Shown: piece after piece, positions 50,801 to 59,158 of the stretch | Numbering within the stretch: the stretch's first letter is position 1 | Layout of the letters: each line of letters begins with the position of its first letter | Source: MGOM01 sp035693825 | Lineage (GTDB): Bacteria; Chloroflexota; Anaerolineae; Anaerolineales; E44-bin32 | DNA: 64,000 nt | Direction: 5' to 3' | Assembly: GCA_035693825.1 (NCBI GenBank) | Contig: DASSGB010000207.1 | Coordinates: 1 to 64,000, forward strand | Program-made: the position numbers and the translations under genes | Notes under the pieces: generated by a model | What the model saw: only the letters and a program-made list of their open reading frames with translations | Told to the model about the DNA's origin: nothing | Database searches by the model: none

Positions 50801-53531
50801 TCCAGCGCAGGATCGTGAGCTCGAGGGTTCTGCCTTCCACCGGATCTCCATCGATCGTGCGCACTTCGGATTGGAGCGGCACCGTCTGGCCGCGGCGGTG
50901 GAAGTAGCCGCCGGTCTCCAGCGTGACGTCCTCCCCGGCGCTGTAGACAGTCACCTTCGCCAGGCCGGAGACGAGTTGATGGCTTCCGTCATCGACGGTT
51001 GCCTCGATGCCCAGTTCCAGCGAGGACAGGCTGCTGCGCCAGTTTCCCCACCAATCCGGAACCTGCGGCGCCCGGATCTCGATGGTGGCCCGGCCTTCAT
51101 CGTCGGTCGTGATCGTCCTACCTCCGGGCACCTGATCGGTGTAGAAGTCGCCCCACCATCTGTCGTACATCTGGAACAGCCGGACGATGACCCGGGCGTC
51201 GGCCACGGGCTGGCCGAAGAAGTAGTCGGCCTCCACGGTCACGTAGATCTTGTCGCCGGCGAGGTAGCGCCCGGCGTCGGAGGCCACGGTCACATCGATA
51301 TCCGGCTTGCGATAGTCCTCGACCTTGAAGATCTGCTCCGCGAGATCCTGGCCGAGGGAGACTTCGATGGTGTATGGACCGAGCATCGCACCCTCGGTGA
51401 GCTGGAAATCTCCACTGACGGTCCCGAAACGGCTGAACTCGAGTTCGGCCGTTTGAAGGACGTTGTTCCGGCCGTCGAGAATCCGGACAGCCACCGGGGC
51501 GCTCAAGTCGGGCAGATCGAGGAGTGCGTCCTGGTCCCGCCGCACGACCGCCTTGAAGTGAACCGTGTCTCCCGGGCGATAGATGGGCCGATCGGTGTGG
51601 ATGTGGACCAACGTGTCGAGGCTGTCGTCCTCGATCGTCTCGTGGTCGCTCACCCTCCATGAACTGCACCCGTAGGAAGCCGCGCTCCAGGCCCACTCGA
51701 TTCCGACGGCGCTGGTCTCCGGTCCGGCCTGAGACAGGACGAGCACCGGCGGGCTTGCGCCGAAGACCCAGGTTTCGAACAGTCCGTCGTGATCGGTGTC
51801 GCCCTCGGCGGCCAGCTGGCCGTCTGCCGTGAAGACCCGGATATCTGCATCGGCAACCGGCCGTCCTTCCCGCGTGGTGACCCAGGCCAACACCTGGCCT
51901 CCGTACGATTTCACGGTGATGAACTCACCGGTCACGATCAAGAAACGCTGGGCCTCGATCTCCTGTGTGACCAGATTGACCAGATAGAAGCCGGCGGGCA
52001 AGCCCTCCAGCTCGGCCTCCCAGCTGCACCCGTAGAACGAGCTGCATCTCCGCGACGGCTCCTCCCAGGTGGCGGCCAGCGGCGCACCGGCCCAGGAGAT
52101 CTCACTCACACCCGCCTGCCGGGAGTGATAGCGCCGCGTGTACCGCTGCGCGAACTGGGCATCGGTGAGCCGGTAGACGTCGAATCTGACGGCGATTTCC
52201 TGACTGGAATCGCGGCTATACGGAATCCCCACGGGCTCCCATGGCTCAGCGATGAGAACCTCGACATCATAGCGAAACGATGCCAGAGGCTGGCGCTCGA
52301 GGGTGATGAACGAACGACTCCACGGCCGGGTGAGGACCACTTGCCCGGTGGCGTCGCGGATCCCGGCCTCGACCGACACGACGTAGTTGGTCTCCGGTTG
52401 CAGGAAGCCGCCCGACGGCCGAAAGACAAGCGAGGAGCCCCTCCAGAGGAACTCTCCCTCGGTGGCAGGCTCGAGCGTGAAGGCGTCTTCGACGGAAGCC
52501 CTGTCCATCTTCCTGGCAAACACCAAGGTGACCTCACTCGTGATGGGAGCGCCGGCAGTATCGCCAGGTGTCATCGAGACAATAGCTGGTGGCGTGCGGA
52601 ATCCGACGCGGTCCAGCGAACCCAGCGACCTGCCCTTGGGATCCTTCACATCGCCTTCCACCGAAAGCGTGTATGAGGTCTCCAGCGGCAGCGGGGGATC
52701 GGGCCTGAAAGAGAGGCGGTGACCCCTCTCGTCGTAGGTCAGTGTCCCTGTGACACTGGGTGTGAACCGAAGCGAAGCCTCCAGAGCTTCGATGTCGATG
52801 GGGTAGTTGAATTCGATGAGCAGGGGGACGTCGGCGCCCTCCGGTCCGGGCGTGCGCACACGCGAGACCAGGGCGGGCATCGTCTGAGTCCAGCTGTAGG
52901 TCGAATGGAAGAGACCTCCTTCAACGCTCTTGGCCGACGTCCCGATCTCGAATCGGTAAGCGACACCGGGCTCGAGGACATCGAGCGTCTCGACGACCAG
53001 AGTCCTGTCTGTCCATTCGGTGGACAGGCGAACGTCCGGAGTCACCGTCAGGGCCTCGAGGACGCTGGCCGTATCCATGGCCATGCTGAACGTCAGGCGA
53101 TAGCGGAACTGTCGTCCAATCTCGTCGATGGGCTCCGCCTTGCGTTCCGAGACGACCGGAGACATCGGGAGGGAGAAAGTCCAGCCCAGCGGCTTGTCAA
53201 ACGCCTCGCCCTCGGCCGTTCGCAGTTCGGGGCTCAGCCACAGGGTGTAGGTGCGGCCTGGGGCAAAGCCACGCTGCGCTGAGAAGGTGAGGTGGGTGTG
53301 TTCGTCATCCCAGCGGTAGTTGGCGGCGATCGGCGGGTCCCACTCGAGCGGCCGGAGGGCGCTTTCGGGATCCATGGGGCGGCTGAACTCAATGGTGAAC
53401 TCCGCCTGCGGGGTGACCGCATCCATAGATGTGGCGCTCAGCAAAGACGCGGAAAGCGCCTTTTGACAACCGGCCAACACCAATACCGCGGCACAGCCGC
53501 CGATCAGGCGACATACCCAGCGTGGCGACAT
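47889..53531 (-). CDS. Bacterial alpha-2-macroglobulin family lipoprotein
   Basis: An 1880-aa lipoprotein (LAGC lipobox, C22). N-terminal SbsA/BIG-type Ig domains with the repeated EFSRPMDP and ARKMDRASV motifs span about residues 40-410. The macroglobulin core follows, with HTDRPIYRPGDTVHF at about 645. An A2M-type LPHVETGDDGVVEV region precedes the thioester C1395-V-E-Q1398 (FPYGCVEQTM), and then comes the alpha-helical TED domain. Bacterial A2Ms trap proteases near the envelope, often next to pbpC; no pbpC is here. A glycine-rich CGGGGGDGG segment occurs near residue 1163. Confidence 0.92.
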   Translation of the reverse strand: MSPRWVCRLIGGCAAVLVLAGCQKALSASLLSATSMDAVTPQAEFTIEFSRPMDPESALRPLEWDPPIAANYRWDDEHTHLTFSAQRGFAPGRTYTLWLSPELRTAEGEAFDKPLGWTFSLPMSPVVSERKAEPIDEIGRQFRYRLTFSMAMDTASVLEALTVTPDVRLSTEWTDRTLVVETLDVLEPGVAYRFEIGTSAKSVEGGLFHSTYSWTQTMPALVSRVRTPGPEGADVPLLIEFNYPIDIEALEASLRFTPSVTGTLTYDERGHRLSFRPDPPLPLETSYTLSVEGDVKDPKGRSLGSLDRVGFRTPPAIVSMTPGDTAGAPITSEVTLVFARKMDRASVEDAFTLEPATEGEFLWRGSSLVFRPSGGFLQPETNYVVSVEAGIRDATGQVVLTRPWSRSFITLERQPLASFRYDVEVLIAEPWEPVGIPYSRDSSQEIAVRFDVYRLTDAQFAQRYTRRYHSRQAGVSEISWAGAPLAATWEEPSRRCSSFYGCSWEAELEGLPAGFYLVNLVTQEIEAQRFLIVTGEFITVKSYGGQVLAWVTTREGRPVADADIRVFTADGQLAAEGDTDHDGLFETWVFGASPPVLVLSQAGPETSAVGIEWAWSAASYGCSSWRVSDHETIEDDSLDTLVHIHTDRPIYRPGDTVHFKAVVRRDQDALLDLPDLSAPVAVRILDGRNNVLQTAELEFSRFGTVSGDFQLTEGAMLGPYTIEVSLGQDLAEQIFKVEDYRKPDIDVTVASDAGRYLAGDKIYVTVEADYFFGQPVADARVIVRLFQMYDRWWGDFYTDQVPGGRTITTDDEGRATIEIRAPQVPDWWGNWRSSLSSLELGIEATVDDGSHQLVSGLAKVTVYSAGEDVTLETGGYFHRRGQTVPLQSEVRTIDGDPVEGRTLELTILRWRPYDWDQEEVFRAEAVTAANGRAVVDYVPEFPGWYEVKVIGQDAGRHEMEVEDWFYVQGVGSGRAEGWGLRVSSDRESYLPGDTAKLMIETEFAGTALLTMERASVRRQELLTLTPPVTVVEVPVRTDDVPNIFATVSVWAPPNEEGYGLERYGSLVTSSVELMVPAVGRRLDVRVTPDQETYQPGETATFRVEVTGPGGAPAPAELSLALVDEAIFRLSEDLSPAIFDTFYGPRAHRVATFDTFTIAQYLGGGDGCGGGGGDGGMASPRSDFPDTALWLPHVETGDDGVVEVQVVMPDSLTTWRLTVRAVALDSRVGETRQFVTTEQPLVIRPMLPRMLVVGDTAVIAASIHNGSSEVQEVRASLGTQGVSLRTASVQLITLEPGASQVVFWPILANRLGEATLVFRAQGDTEADAIELPLDVQPLATRDIDLQAGDFDGRLTATFDYPQDALADGELRIELSRTVAASLLDGLEDLTGFPYGCVEQTMSAVLPNAVIARAFAELGVSPPGFEESIAPKVHSGLARLYALQHFDGGWGWWFDDNSDDYQTAWVMLGLGLTREAGYPVDDGVIERGAEWLTGNLGGMDLRTRAFALYSLAVVGRSEPTWAAGLLERAEDLDPFSQAALALALDAGGDAQGAREVLDLLQESSVHEQGYVRYSIPWEDGEYNRKTMASDVRATALALSAFERLAEGSADLRGDMARWLMAQRKSFGWGTTNETAFAILGLTDHLVGIEAMSGSTSYIVRLNGEELASGELSLAEPDLSLEIPASRLKEGENTVQLTEDGPGRLFYMVRSEFRISRQELQEEGTIRVTRRYLHPATKRPLERIEAGQLVLVEVQVRLPDDLSYLIIEDHPPAGLEPLNEGLNTTSFSARPEDYYYYDSGDLFFWEEYGYNYKEIREGRVSFFVSSLSKGSHTFSYYARATTAGRYIAQPAEAWAMYDLESWGRSASVKLDVWEQPGRRSEGP

Positions 53532-53671
53532 GGGTTTCCTTTCCGGAGGAGAACGGGCCCCCTTGTGCTGCCCGGAAACGGCGCTCCGGTGCGCCTATGA
53601 GCGTACAGCGACCTCGGGCGCTTCTCCTAGTGGAGGAGGTCACTTCCAAGCGCAGTCTGGCACCCTGCTCC

Positions 53672-54694
53672 TCACGCCACCGCCCACCAATCCCGGCCTT
53701 CCTCCAGCCCCATCGCCGTCAGGCGATCGCGAATGAGCCGGCGCGCCCCACGCGCCCCGACCGCCGCCAGAACGACGGCAGGCTGATGTTCGAGCAATAA
53801 CCGCGGCAGGTCCGCCGGGTCATGGATCGGCCGACCGCGCCTTACGCGGCCGATCTTCTCGGGGTCGATATCGACGAAAGCTGCCAGGTCGACTCCTTCG
53901 CGCAGCAGGTGCTTGCTCAATCGCCGCCCCATTTGCCCGGCACCCCATAGGATGACCTTCGGGGCGTGCCCCAGGGGCCCCCGTCGAAGGTAGTGCGCCT
54001 TCGCCCGGAGGAAGGCTTCCACCGAGTAGCGTGGGTCGATGCGCGTCAGACGGCGGGCGTGCTCCCTCCAGCGAACGAGCAGACGCGGGACTTTCCCGAA
54101 ACGGGCGCCGGCCAGGTGCAGCCGCAGCAAGAGATCGTAGTCCTCCGGCCAGGCGTTGTCCTGGTATCCGCCGACGCGCTCCAGCCATGCCCTTCGAATC
54201 ATCAGGGAGGGATGCGCCAGCGGGCTCTCGACGAAGATCTGGCGGGCGATGGCCTCCGGCGTCAGCAGACCGTTCTGCCATTCGAGATACACACGCAAGC
54301 CCTCGCGCACGTCTTCCTCCGGGAACGCCTCGACCATGCATCCGACAGCCGCCAGGGAAGGTTCGCTCTGAAGCAGGCCGAGTTGAGCCTCGAGGCGTTC
54401 CGGCCGCGCGATGTCATCCGCATCATGCCGCGCGATCACCTGCACCCGGCACAGCCTCAGCCCGGCCTGCAGGCTGGGCACCAGGCCCGCGTGCTCGCCT
54501 CGCGCGAGGCAGACGCGCCGGTCCTTTCCGGCCCAGTTCTCCAGCCGCGCCGCCGTGCCGTCGGTCGAACCATCGTCGACGGCGATCAGCTCGAGGTCTT
54601 GCAGGGTCTGCTGGAGGATCGAGGCGACGGCTTCGTCGACCGTCGCTTCGGCGTTGTAGCACGGCATGAGGACAGACACGAGGGGCTGGATCAT
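53672..54694 (-). CDS. GT2 glycosyltransferase fused to Rossmann-like domain
   Basis: A 340-aa protein. Residues 1-225 are a GT-A glycosyltransferase: SVLMPCYNAE, DDGSTDGT, a DADD-type metal motif in RHDADDIARPERL and the ED motif in WPEDYDLLLRLHL. Residues 235-340 look like a nucleotide-binding fold (VILWGAGQMGRRLSKHL and FVDIDPEKIGRVRRG), as in PglD-like or oxidoreductase N-domains. The second domain might bind a cofactor or sugar-nucleotide. I start at 54694 (MIQPLVSVL); an upstream open frame runs into repeat element R5. No glycan cluster is adjacent. Confidence 0.86.
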   Translation of the reverse strand: MIQPLVSVLMPCYNAEATVDEAVASILQQTLQDLELIAVDDGSTDGTAARLENWAGKDRRVCLARGEHAGLVPSLQAGLRLCRVQVIARHDADDIARPERLEAQLGLLQSEPSLAAVGCMVEAFPEEDVREGLRVYLEWQNGLLTPEAIARQIFVESPLAHPSLMIRRAWLERVGGYQDNAWPEDYDLLLRLHLAGARFGKVPRLLVRWREHARRLTRIDPRYSVEAFLRAKAHYLRRGPLGHAPKVILWGAGQMGRRLSKHLLREGVDLAAFVDIDPEKIGRVRRGRPIHDPADLPRLLLEHQPAVVLAAVGARGARRLIRDRLTAMGLEEGRDWWAVA

Positions 54695-54725
54695 GGAACG
54701 CACCACAGACCTAAGCTGATTCCCA

Positions 54726-54940
54726 GCCCTACCGGGGATCGCGCTTCGCATCCCCTTGGGGGACTTGAAGCTTGATGCCGCATCCGCGAGTCCGTTGGGC
54801 GACGGGCGGACCGCGCCTTGGCCCCTCTCCCCCAAGGGGCCTTCGGCCGCCGGAGCGGGAGAGGGGTTGGGGGGAGGGTCATTACGCTCTCGCCCAACGG
54901 TCTCCGGGATGCGAACCTTGATTCAAGTCCCCGGCAGGGC
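54726..54940. repeat. R5 composite palindromic element, copy B
   Basis: About 215 bp. Left end GCCCTACCGGGGATCGCGC, right end CAAGTCCCCGGCAGGGC, with a central R2 hairpin (54821-54880). The left 45 bp are nearly the reverse complement of the right end of copy A. It sits between the GT2 gene and the ABC permease. It explains most of the 298 bp between them; the remaining sequence shows no gene. Confidence 0.72.
54821..54880. repeat. R2 palindromic core inside R5 copy B
   Basis: CCCCTCTCCC and GGGAGAGGGG with AAGGGGCCTTCGGCCGCCGG between, the longer R2 spacer form. Confidence 0.75.
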
Positions 54941-54992
54941 CATGATCTTATGGTCGCACGTTTGAACGACAGATGCGGAAGACGGAAACGAG

Positions 54993-55964
54993 CTAGGCTT
55001 CGCCGAGCTTGGTGCCCTCGCGGCCCAGGCGAGGGTCGAGGGCGTCGCGCAGCCCGTCCCCCAGAAGATTGAATCCCAGCACGGTCAGCATGATGCCGAG
55101 CCCCGGGAAGAACACCAGGTGGGGAGCGGTAAAGACCTGATTGCGGTCTTTGCCCAGCATCGAGCCCCACTCCGGCGTCGGCGGCTGCGCGCCCAGCCCG
55201 AGAAACGACAGCGCTGCGGCGTCCAGAATGGCCGTGGCGATGCCGAGAGTCCCCTGGACGATCAGCGGTGTGAGCGCGTTGGGCAGCACCGAACGGAACA
55301 GGATCGTCCCCATCCCGGCGCCCAGGGCCCGCGAGGCGGCGACGAAGTCGGTTTCTTTGACCGAAAGCACGCTGGCGCGAACGACGCGGGCGTAGACCGG
55401 GATGGAAACGATGCCGATGGCGATCAGCGCGTTGATCAGCCCCGGCCCGAGCACGGCGACGATGGCAATGGCCAGCAGGAGGGCCGGGAACGCCAGCAGC
55501 ACATCCATCACGCGCATGATCAAGTCTTCCACCCAGCCGCCCAGGTATCCCGCCAGCGCCCCGAGCAGAGTCCCGACGACGATGGCGAAGCTGACGGAGG
55601 TCACACCGATGATCAGCGAGTACTGAGCGCCGTAGAGGACGCGGCTGAACAGGTCGCGCACGTTGCTGTCGATGCCCATCAGGTGTTGAGGCCGATCCGC
55701 CGGGCAACCGAGCAGATGAATGCAGGGTGGATCGCGATCGTCGACGGCTTCGACGCCGATGAGAACCTGGTAGGGATCATAGGGCGCGATCCACGGCGCT
55801 GTGACCGCCACCACGACCAGCGCGCCGAGGATGGCCATGCCCAGCAAGGCGGACCGGCGCTGAAACAGGCGCCGCCAGGCGGTCCGCCACAGGCTGACCG
55901 GCTTGCCGGTCAGTTCTTCGGCGGGCAGCAGGCGCAATCCGGGCGCGGTGGCGTCGGCGGTCAT
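54993..55964 (-). CDS. ABC transporter permease, OppC/DppC type
   Basis: A 323-aa permease with an N-terminal cytosolic segment and first helix (GMAILGALVVVAVTAPWIAPYDPYQ), then five more helices. EAA-type loop: AASRALGAGMGTILFRSVLPNAL. EWGSMLGKDRN and GLRDALDPRLG near the C-terminus are typical of DppC/OppC. It forms the membrane channel with the OppB-like partner that starts 10 bp away. No ATPase genes follow in this window, so those subunits must lie elsewhere. Confidence 0.92.
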   Translation of the reverse strand: MTADATAPGLRLLPAEELTGKPVSLWRTAWRRLFQRRSALLGMAILGALVVVAVTAPWIAPYDPYQVLIGVEAVDDRDPPCIHLLGCPADRPQHLMGIDSNVRDLFSRVLYGAQYSLIIGVTSVSFAIVVGTLLGALAGYLGGWVEDLIMRVMDVLLAFPALLLAIAIVAVLGPGLINALIAIGIVSIPVYARVVRASVLSVKETDFVAASRALGAGMGTILFRSVLPNALTPLIVQGTLGIATAILDAAALSFLGLGAQPPTPEWGSMLGKDRNQVFTAPHLVFFPGLGIMLTVLGFNLLGDGLRDALDPRLGREGTKLGEA

Positions 55965-55973
55965 AGCCGGGAT

Positions 55974-57101
55974 CTACTGCAGCCGGATGCGGGGATCGAG
56001 ATACGAATACGAGATGTCGACGATCATGTTGATGACGACGTAGCTGACGGCGATCACCAGCGTGAAGGCCTGGATGATGGGATAGTCGCGGGCGGTGATG
56101 GCTTCGAACAAGATGCGTCCCACGCCGGAGAGTTTGAAGACCGTCTCGGTGAGCACGGCCCCGCCCAGCAGCCCGCCGAGCGACAGGCCGATGATCGTCA
56201 CCACAGGCAGCAGCGCGTTACGCAAGGCGTGCCGGACCACCAGCCGAACCCGCGGCACGCCTTTGGCCTTGGCCGCCCGGATGTACTCCTGGCCGAGCAC
56301 TTCGAGCAGGCTGGAGCGGGTCATGCGGGCGATGATCGACAGGGGGATGGTCGACAGCGCGGCCGCCGGAAGGATCAGGTGCTTCAGAACGTCAAAGAGG
56401 ACCTCGAAGTCCAGGGTCAGGATCGAGTTGAGGATATACAGGTTGGAGAAAAACTCCAGGAGTGTATAGATGGCCGTGCCTTTGGCCAGGTACAACCCCC
56501 AGACCTGGTAGAACGGCTCGGCCGTCAAGCCGGCCGAGATCCTCCCGGAGGGAGGCAAGATGGGGATGACAATCGAAAACAGGAAGGCCAACATCAAGCC
56601 GAGCCAGAAGACCGGCATGGATACGCCGATGTTGGCTCCGGCCATGGTGGCGATGTCCACCGCCGAGTTGTGGCGGATGGCCGACAAGATCCCGGCCGGG
56701 ACGCCGATGAGGACGGCCAGCGCCAGCGCCGCCAGACTGAGCTCGATCGTGGTGGGGATCTGCTCGACCAGGATGATCGAAACCGGCCGACTGAAACGGA
56801 TCGACTGGCCGAAGTCGCCTCGCAACAGCTGGCCAGCGTAGATGAACAGTTGAGTCTCGACCGGATTGACGAAACAGCCACCGAAACGCAACGGGCGGAC
56901 CGACTTGATGCAGTTAATGACCGGCTTGTCCAGGCCATTCGCCCGATCGAATCGTTCGCAGGCCGCCTCGGTGGCTTTTTCCCCCAACATCGCCTTGCAC
57001 GCGCCGCCGGGGATCAGCCTCGCCAGCACGAACACGACCACGACAATCCCCACCAGCACCGGGATCGAGGTCAGGAGTCGGCGGGCCCCATACTGCAGCA
57101 T
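55974..57101 (-). CDS. ABC transporter permease, OppB/DppB type
   Basis: A 375-aa permease. N-terminal helix (LLTSIPVLVGIVVVVFVLARLIPGG) and a long periplasmic-side loop with cysteines in GGACKAMLGEKATEAACERF and NCIKSVRPLRFGGCFVNP. The EAA loop is YIRAAKAKGVPRVRLVVRHALRNALLP. Ends SYSYLDPRIRLQ, a typical OppB terminus. The expanded loop (about 60-110) with several cysteines is longer than in E. coli OppB. Confidence 0.92.
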   Translation of the reverse strand: MLQYGARRLLTSIPVLVGIVVVVFVLARLIPGGACKAMLGEKATEAACERFDRANGLDKPVINCIKSVRPLRFGGCFVNPVETQLFIYAGQLLRGDFGQSIRFSRPVSIILVEQIPTTIELSLAALALAVLIGVPAGILSAIRHNSAVDIATMAGANIGVSMPVFWLGLMLAFLFSIVIPILPPSGRISAGLTAEPFYQVWGLYLAKGTAIYTLLEFFSNLYILNSILTLDFEVLFDVLKHLILPAAALSTIPLSIIARMTRSSLLEVLGQEYIRAAKAKGVPRVRLVVRHALRNALLPVVTIIGLSLGGLLGGAVLTETVFKLSGVGRILFEAITARDYPIIQAFTLVIAVSYVVINMIVDISYSYLDPRIRLQ

Positions 57102-57128
57102 AGGTCAGGCCTCCACAGGGCTCGGATG

Positions 57129-57160
57129 GGACAACGCGGGGCCGGAGCCCCGCGTTGTCC
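57129..57160 (-). terminator. Strong intra-operon hairpin between binding protein and permease genes
   Basis: A perfect 14-bp stem GGACAACGCGGGGC/GCCCCGCGTTGTCC with a four-base loop. It lies downstream of the binding-protein stop and upstream of the permease start on the same strand. Such hairpins usually raise the binding-protein mRNA above the permeases by partial termination or 3'-end protection. There is no U-tract. Confidence 0.7.
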
Positions 57161-57183
57161 ATACCGTCAAGCGAAATCCTCGG

Positions 57184-58860
57184 CTACGGGGCCGGGACGT
57201 TCATCAAGCTGGTCCACAGATACGCGTAGTACTCCCAGGCGTTGGTGTTGCCGTTGTGCAGCGGCGAAGACGCGTCCAACCCCATGGTGAAGGTGGCCAC
57301 GACGTCGTTGGCATCGAACGACGTACCGTCGTGGAACTTCACTCCCTGGCGCAGGGCGCAGGTCCATACCGTCAGGTCTTCGCTGGCAGTGCACTCGGTC
57401 GCCAGGGCCGGCTCGAGAGCCGTGTCGTTGACGACGTAGGAGTACAGCCCCTCCACGATCTGGGTGCAGCCACGCAGCGACTCGCCGTCGGTCTCATCGG
57501 CGCAGAACAGGCTGATCGGTTCGGCGTTCTGCATCCAGACCAGGGTATCGCCCTCGCCCGGAGCCGAGAACGCGAAGCGCTCTTCGGTCAGCGGGCTGGC
57601 CTGAGGCGTGTCGAAATCGGCGCGGTAAGCCGCCGCCGATCCACCGTGGGCCACCGGCACCATCGGCACGAGCTCCTTGATGGCGTTGTTGGCCTCGGCG
57701 TACAGCGGCTCGGCTTCCGCCGGATCGACGATCGCCGCCGCCTCGACCAGAGTCTCATAGATCTCCGGATGCGGCGTACCGAACTGCGGGTTGGCTTCCC
57801 CGAAGTGGAAGTCGAGGAAGTTGGTCACATGCGGGTAGTCGGCGCCCCAGCCCAGCAGGTACAGCCCATCCAGCCGGCCGGCGCCCGACTCTTCGATGAA
57901 GGCGCCCGACTCCATGACCACGATTTCGGCGTCGATGTTGAGGTTCTGGAGCAGCTGAGCCTGGATCTCTTCCGCCACCCGGGGGACCTCGGGCAGATAG
58001 CCGCGCACGACATCGCGGTAGTAAAGTCGGGTCGAGAAGCCGTCGGCCAGGCCAGCCTCGGCCAGCAGGGCCTTGGCGGCTGCGGGATCGAAGTCATACC
58101 ACGCATCGCCGGTGCAGCCGTTGGGGATAGCACACGGCGTGAAGTGCGTCGCGACCTCAGAGCCGCGCGGGTAGAAGGTATCGACGATTCGCTGCCGGTC
58201 GATGCCCATGGCCACGGCCTGGCGTACCTTCACGTCGTCAAAGGGCTCGAAGGTGTTGGTCATGGCGATGTAGAACGTGTTCAGGGCCGGGCGCTCGACC
58301 AACTGCAGGTTGGCGTCGGCCTCGATGACCTCGAAGTCATCCGGGCCGGGGTTGTCGATCCCGGCGACCGTGCCAGCCTGCAACTCGAGCACGCGAGCCG
58401 CCGATTCTGAGCTCCAGCGGAAGACCAGCGTCTCGGTCTTCGCCGGCTCGCCCCAGTAGTCGTCAAAGCGCTTGAAGGTCAGGCTCTCGCCGGCGGTCCA
58501 TTCCGACACCACATAGGGACCTGTCCCGACGGGGGCTCGCAGCCGGACTTCGGCCGGAGTCTCGGCCTTGGTCGCATATTCCAGCCACTCGCGGGGGTAG
58601 ATGCCGAAGACGCTGAAGCCCATCTTCGACAGGAAGCCCGGATCGAAGGCGCACAGCGTGAAGCGAACGGTGAATTGATCGACCGCTTCGACGCTGCGCA
58701 TCAGGCCGCCATAGTCGCAATTGCCGGCGTCCAGGATCATGGGCTCGCTGTACGGGATTTCCTCATACGGCCGCGCCGGGCCGGCTGGCGCACAACTCGC
58801 CAGGACCATGGCCAGAGCCGAGAGGACGCCGAGGGCCAAATACAAGGAACGGCGTTTCAC
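57184..58860 (-). CDS. ABC solute-binding lipoprotein (family 5), circularly permuted order
   Basis: A 558-aa lipoprotein (lipobox LASC, C23). After a short N-terminus it starts with SVEAVDQFTVRFTL and goes through GTGPYVVSEW, YWGEP and PFDDVKVRQAVAMGIDRQRI to the family C-terminal half. From about residue 437 it carries DTLVWMQNAEPISLF, IVEGLYSYV and LRQGVKFHDGTSFDANDVVATF, motifs normally at the N-terminus of OppA/DppA. The order therefore looks circularly permuted. Both lobes are present, so it should fold and bind an oligopeptide or similar ligand. Cysteine pairs are frequent. It is followed by two permease genes. Confidence 0.88.
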   Translation of the reverse strand: MKRRSLYLALGVLSALAMVLASCAPAGPARPYEEIPYSEPMILDAGNCDYGGLMRSVEAVDQFTVRFTLCAFDPGFLSKMGFSVFGIYPREWLEYATKAETPAEVRLRAPVGTGPYVVSEWTAGESLTFKRFDDYWGEPAKTETLVFRWSSESAARVLELQAGTVAGIDNPGPDDFEVIEADANLQLVERPALNTFYIAMTNTFEPFDDVKVRQAVAMGIDRQRIVDTFYPRGSEVATHFTPCAIPNGCTGDAWYDFDPAAAKALLAEAGLADGFSTRLYYRDVVRGYLPEVPRVAEEIQAQLLQNLNIDAEIVVMESGAFIEESGAGRLDGLYLLGWGADYPHVTNFLDFHFGEANPQFGTPHPEIYETLVEAAAIVDPAEAEPLYAEANNAIKELVPMVPVAHGGSAAAYRADFDTPQASPLTEERFAFSAPGEGDTLVWMQNAEPISLFCADETDGESLRGCTQIVEGLYSYVVNDTALEPALATECTASEDLTVWTCALRQGVKFHDGTSFDANDVVATFTMGLDASSPLHNGNTNAWEYYAYLWTSLMNVPAP

Positions 58861-59031
58861 GGGGTTCTCCTCCTAGTCGATAAGAGTCGGGTCATTCCGT
58901 GGAACCGCACGGTCAGGGGTTGCTGAGCCATCAACCTCCTTCCCCCGAACTCGACCGGCCCGGCGGGCCGGCGGCAGGGGCTGACTTGAATTGAGTGCGG
59001 AACGAAAGGGGTTTGTCCGGCGTAACTCGGT

Positions 59032-59037
59032 ATTGTA
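59032..59037 (-). promoter_or_regulatory. Candidate -10 box TACAAT upstream of the binding-protein gene
   Basis: On the minus strand TACAAT lies about 170 bp before the binding-protein start. It would give a long leader containing the GC-rich palindrome CCGGCCCGGCGGGCCGG near 58956-58974. Weak evidence. Confidence 0.3.
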
Positions 59038-59078
59038 GCAGGAATTGGGACCCCGTCAAACAGCGGCTCCCAGAGCCC

Positions 59079-59109
59079 CAAACCCGGTTTTCTGCGGAAA
59101 CCGGGTTTG
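59079..59109. repeat. R1 hairpin
   Basis: CAAACCCGGTTT and AAACCGGGTTTG around TCTGCGG. It lies between two divergent promoters, not at a gene end, and its right arm overlaps the -35 of the MFS promoter. Confidence 0.7.
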
Positions 59110-59135
59110 TTTCCTCGGCCGGCTCCATCTACAAT
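59107..59135 (+). promoter_or_regulatory. Promoter TTGTTT-17-TACAAT
   Basis: A -35 TTGTTT (59107-59112) overlapping the R1 right arm and -10 TACAAT (59130-59135), spacer 17 bp. It lies 23 bp before the ATG at 59159. Confidence 0.5.
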
Positions 59136-59158
59136 CCGGTCCCCGCCCCGGAGGCCCC

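Larger units (their letters stand above)
58861..59158. other. 298-bp divergent intergenic region
   Basis: Between the binding-protein gene (minus) and the MFS gene (plus). It contains a possible minus-strand promoter, a GC palindrome, an R1 hairpin (59079-59109) and the MFS promoter. No gene is seen. Confidence 0.5.

Noticed and set aside
49743..51662. Open plus-strand frame of 639 codons opposite the alpha-2-macroglobulin gene
   Set aside because: No motifs and the amino-acid composition is that of a shadow frame.
55119..57290. Open plus-strand frame of about 723 codons opposite the ABC permeases
   Set aside because: Very rich in D, R, Q, H and G with no domain. The opposite strand encodes clear permeases.
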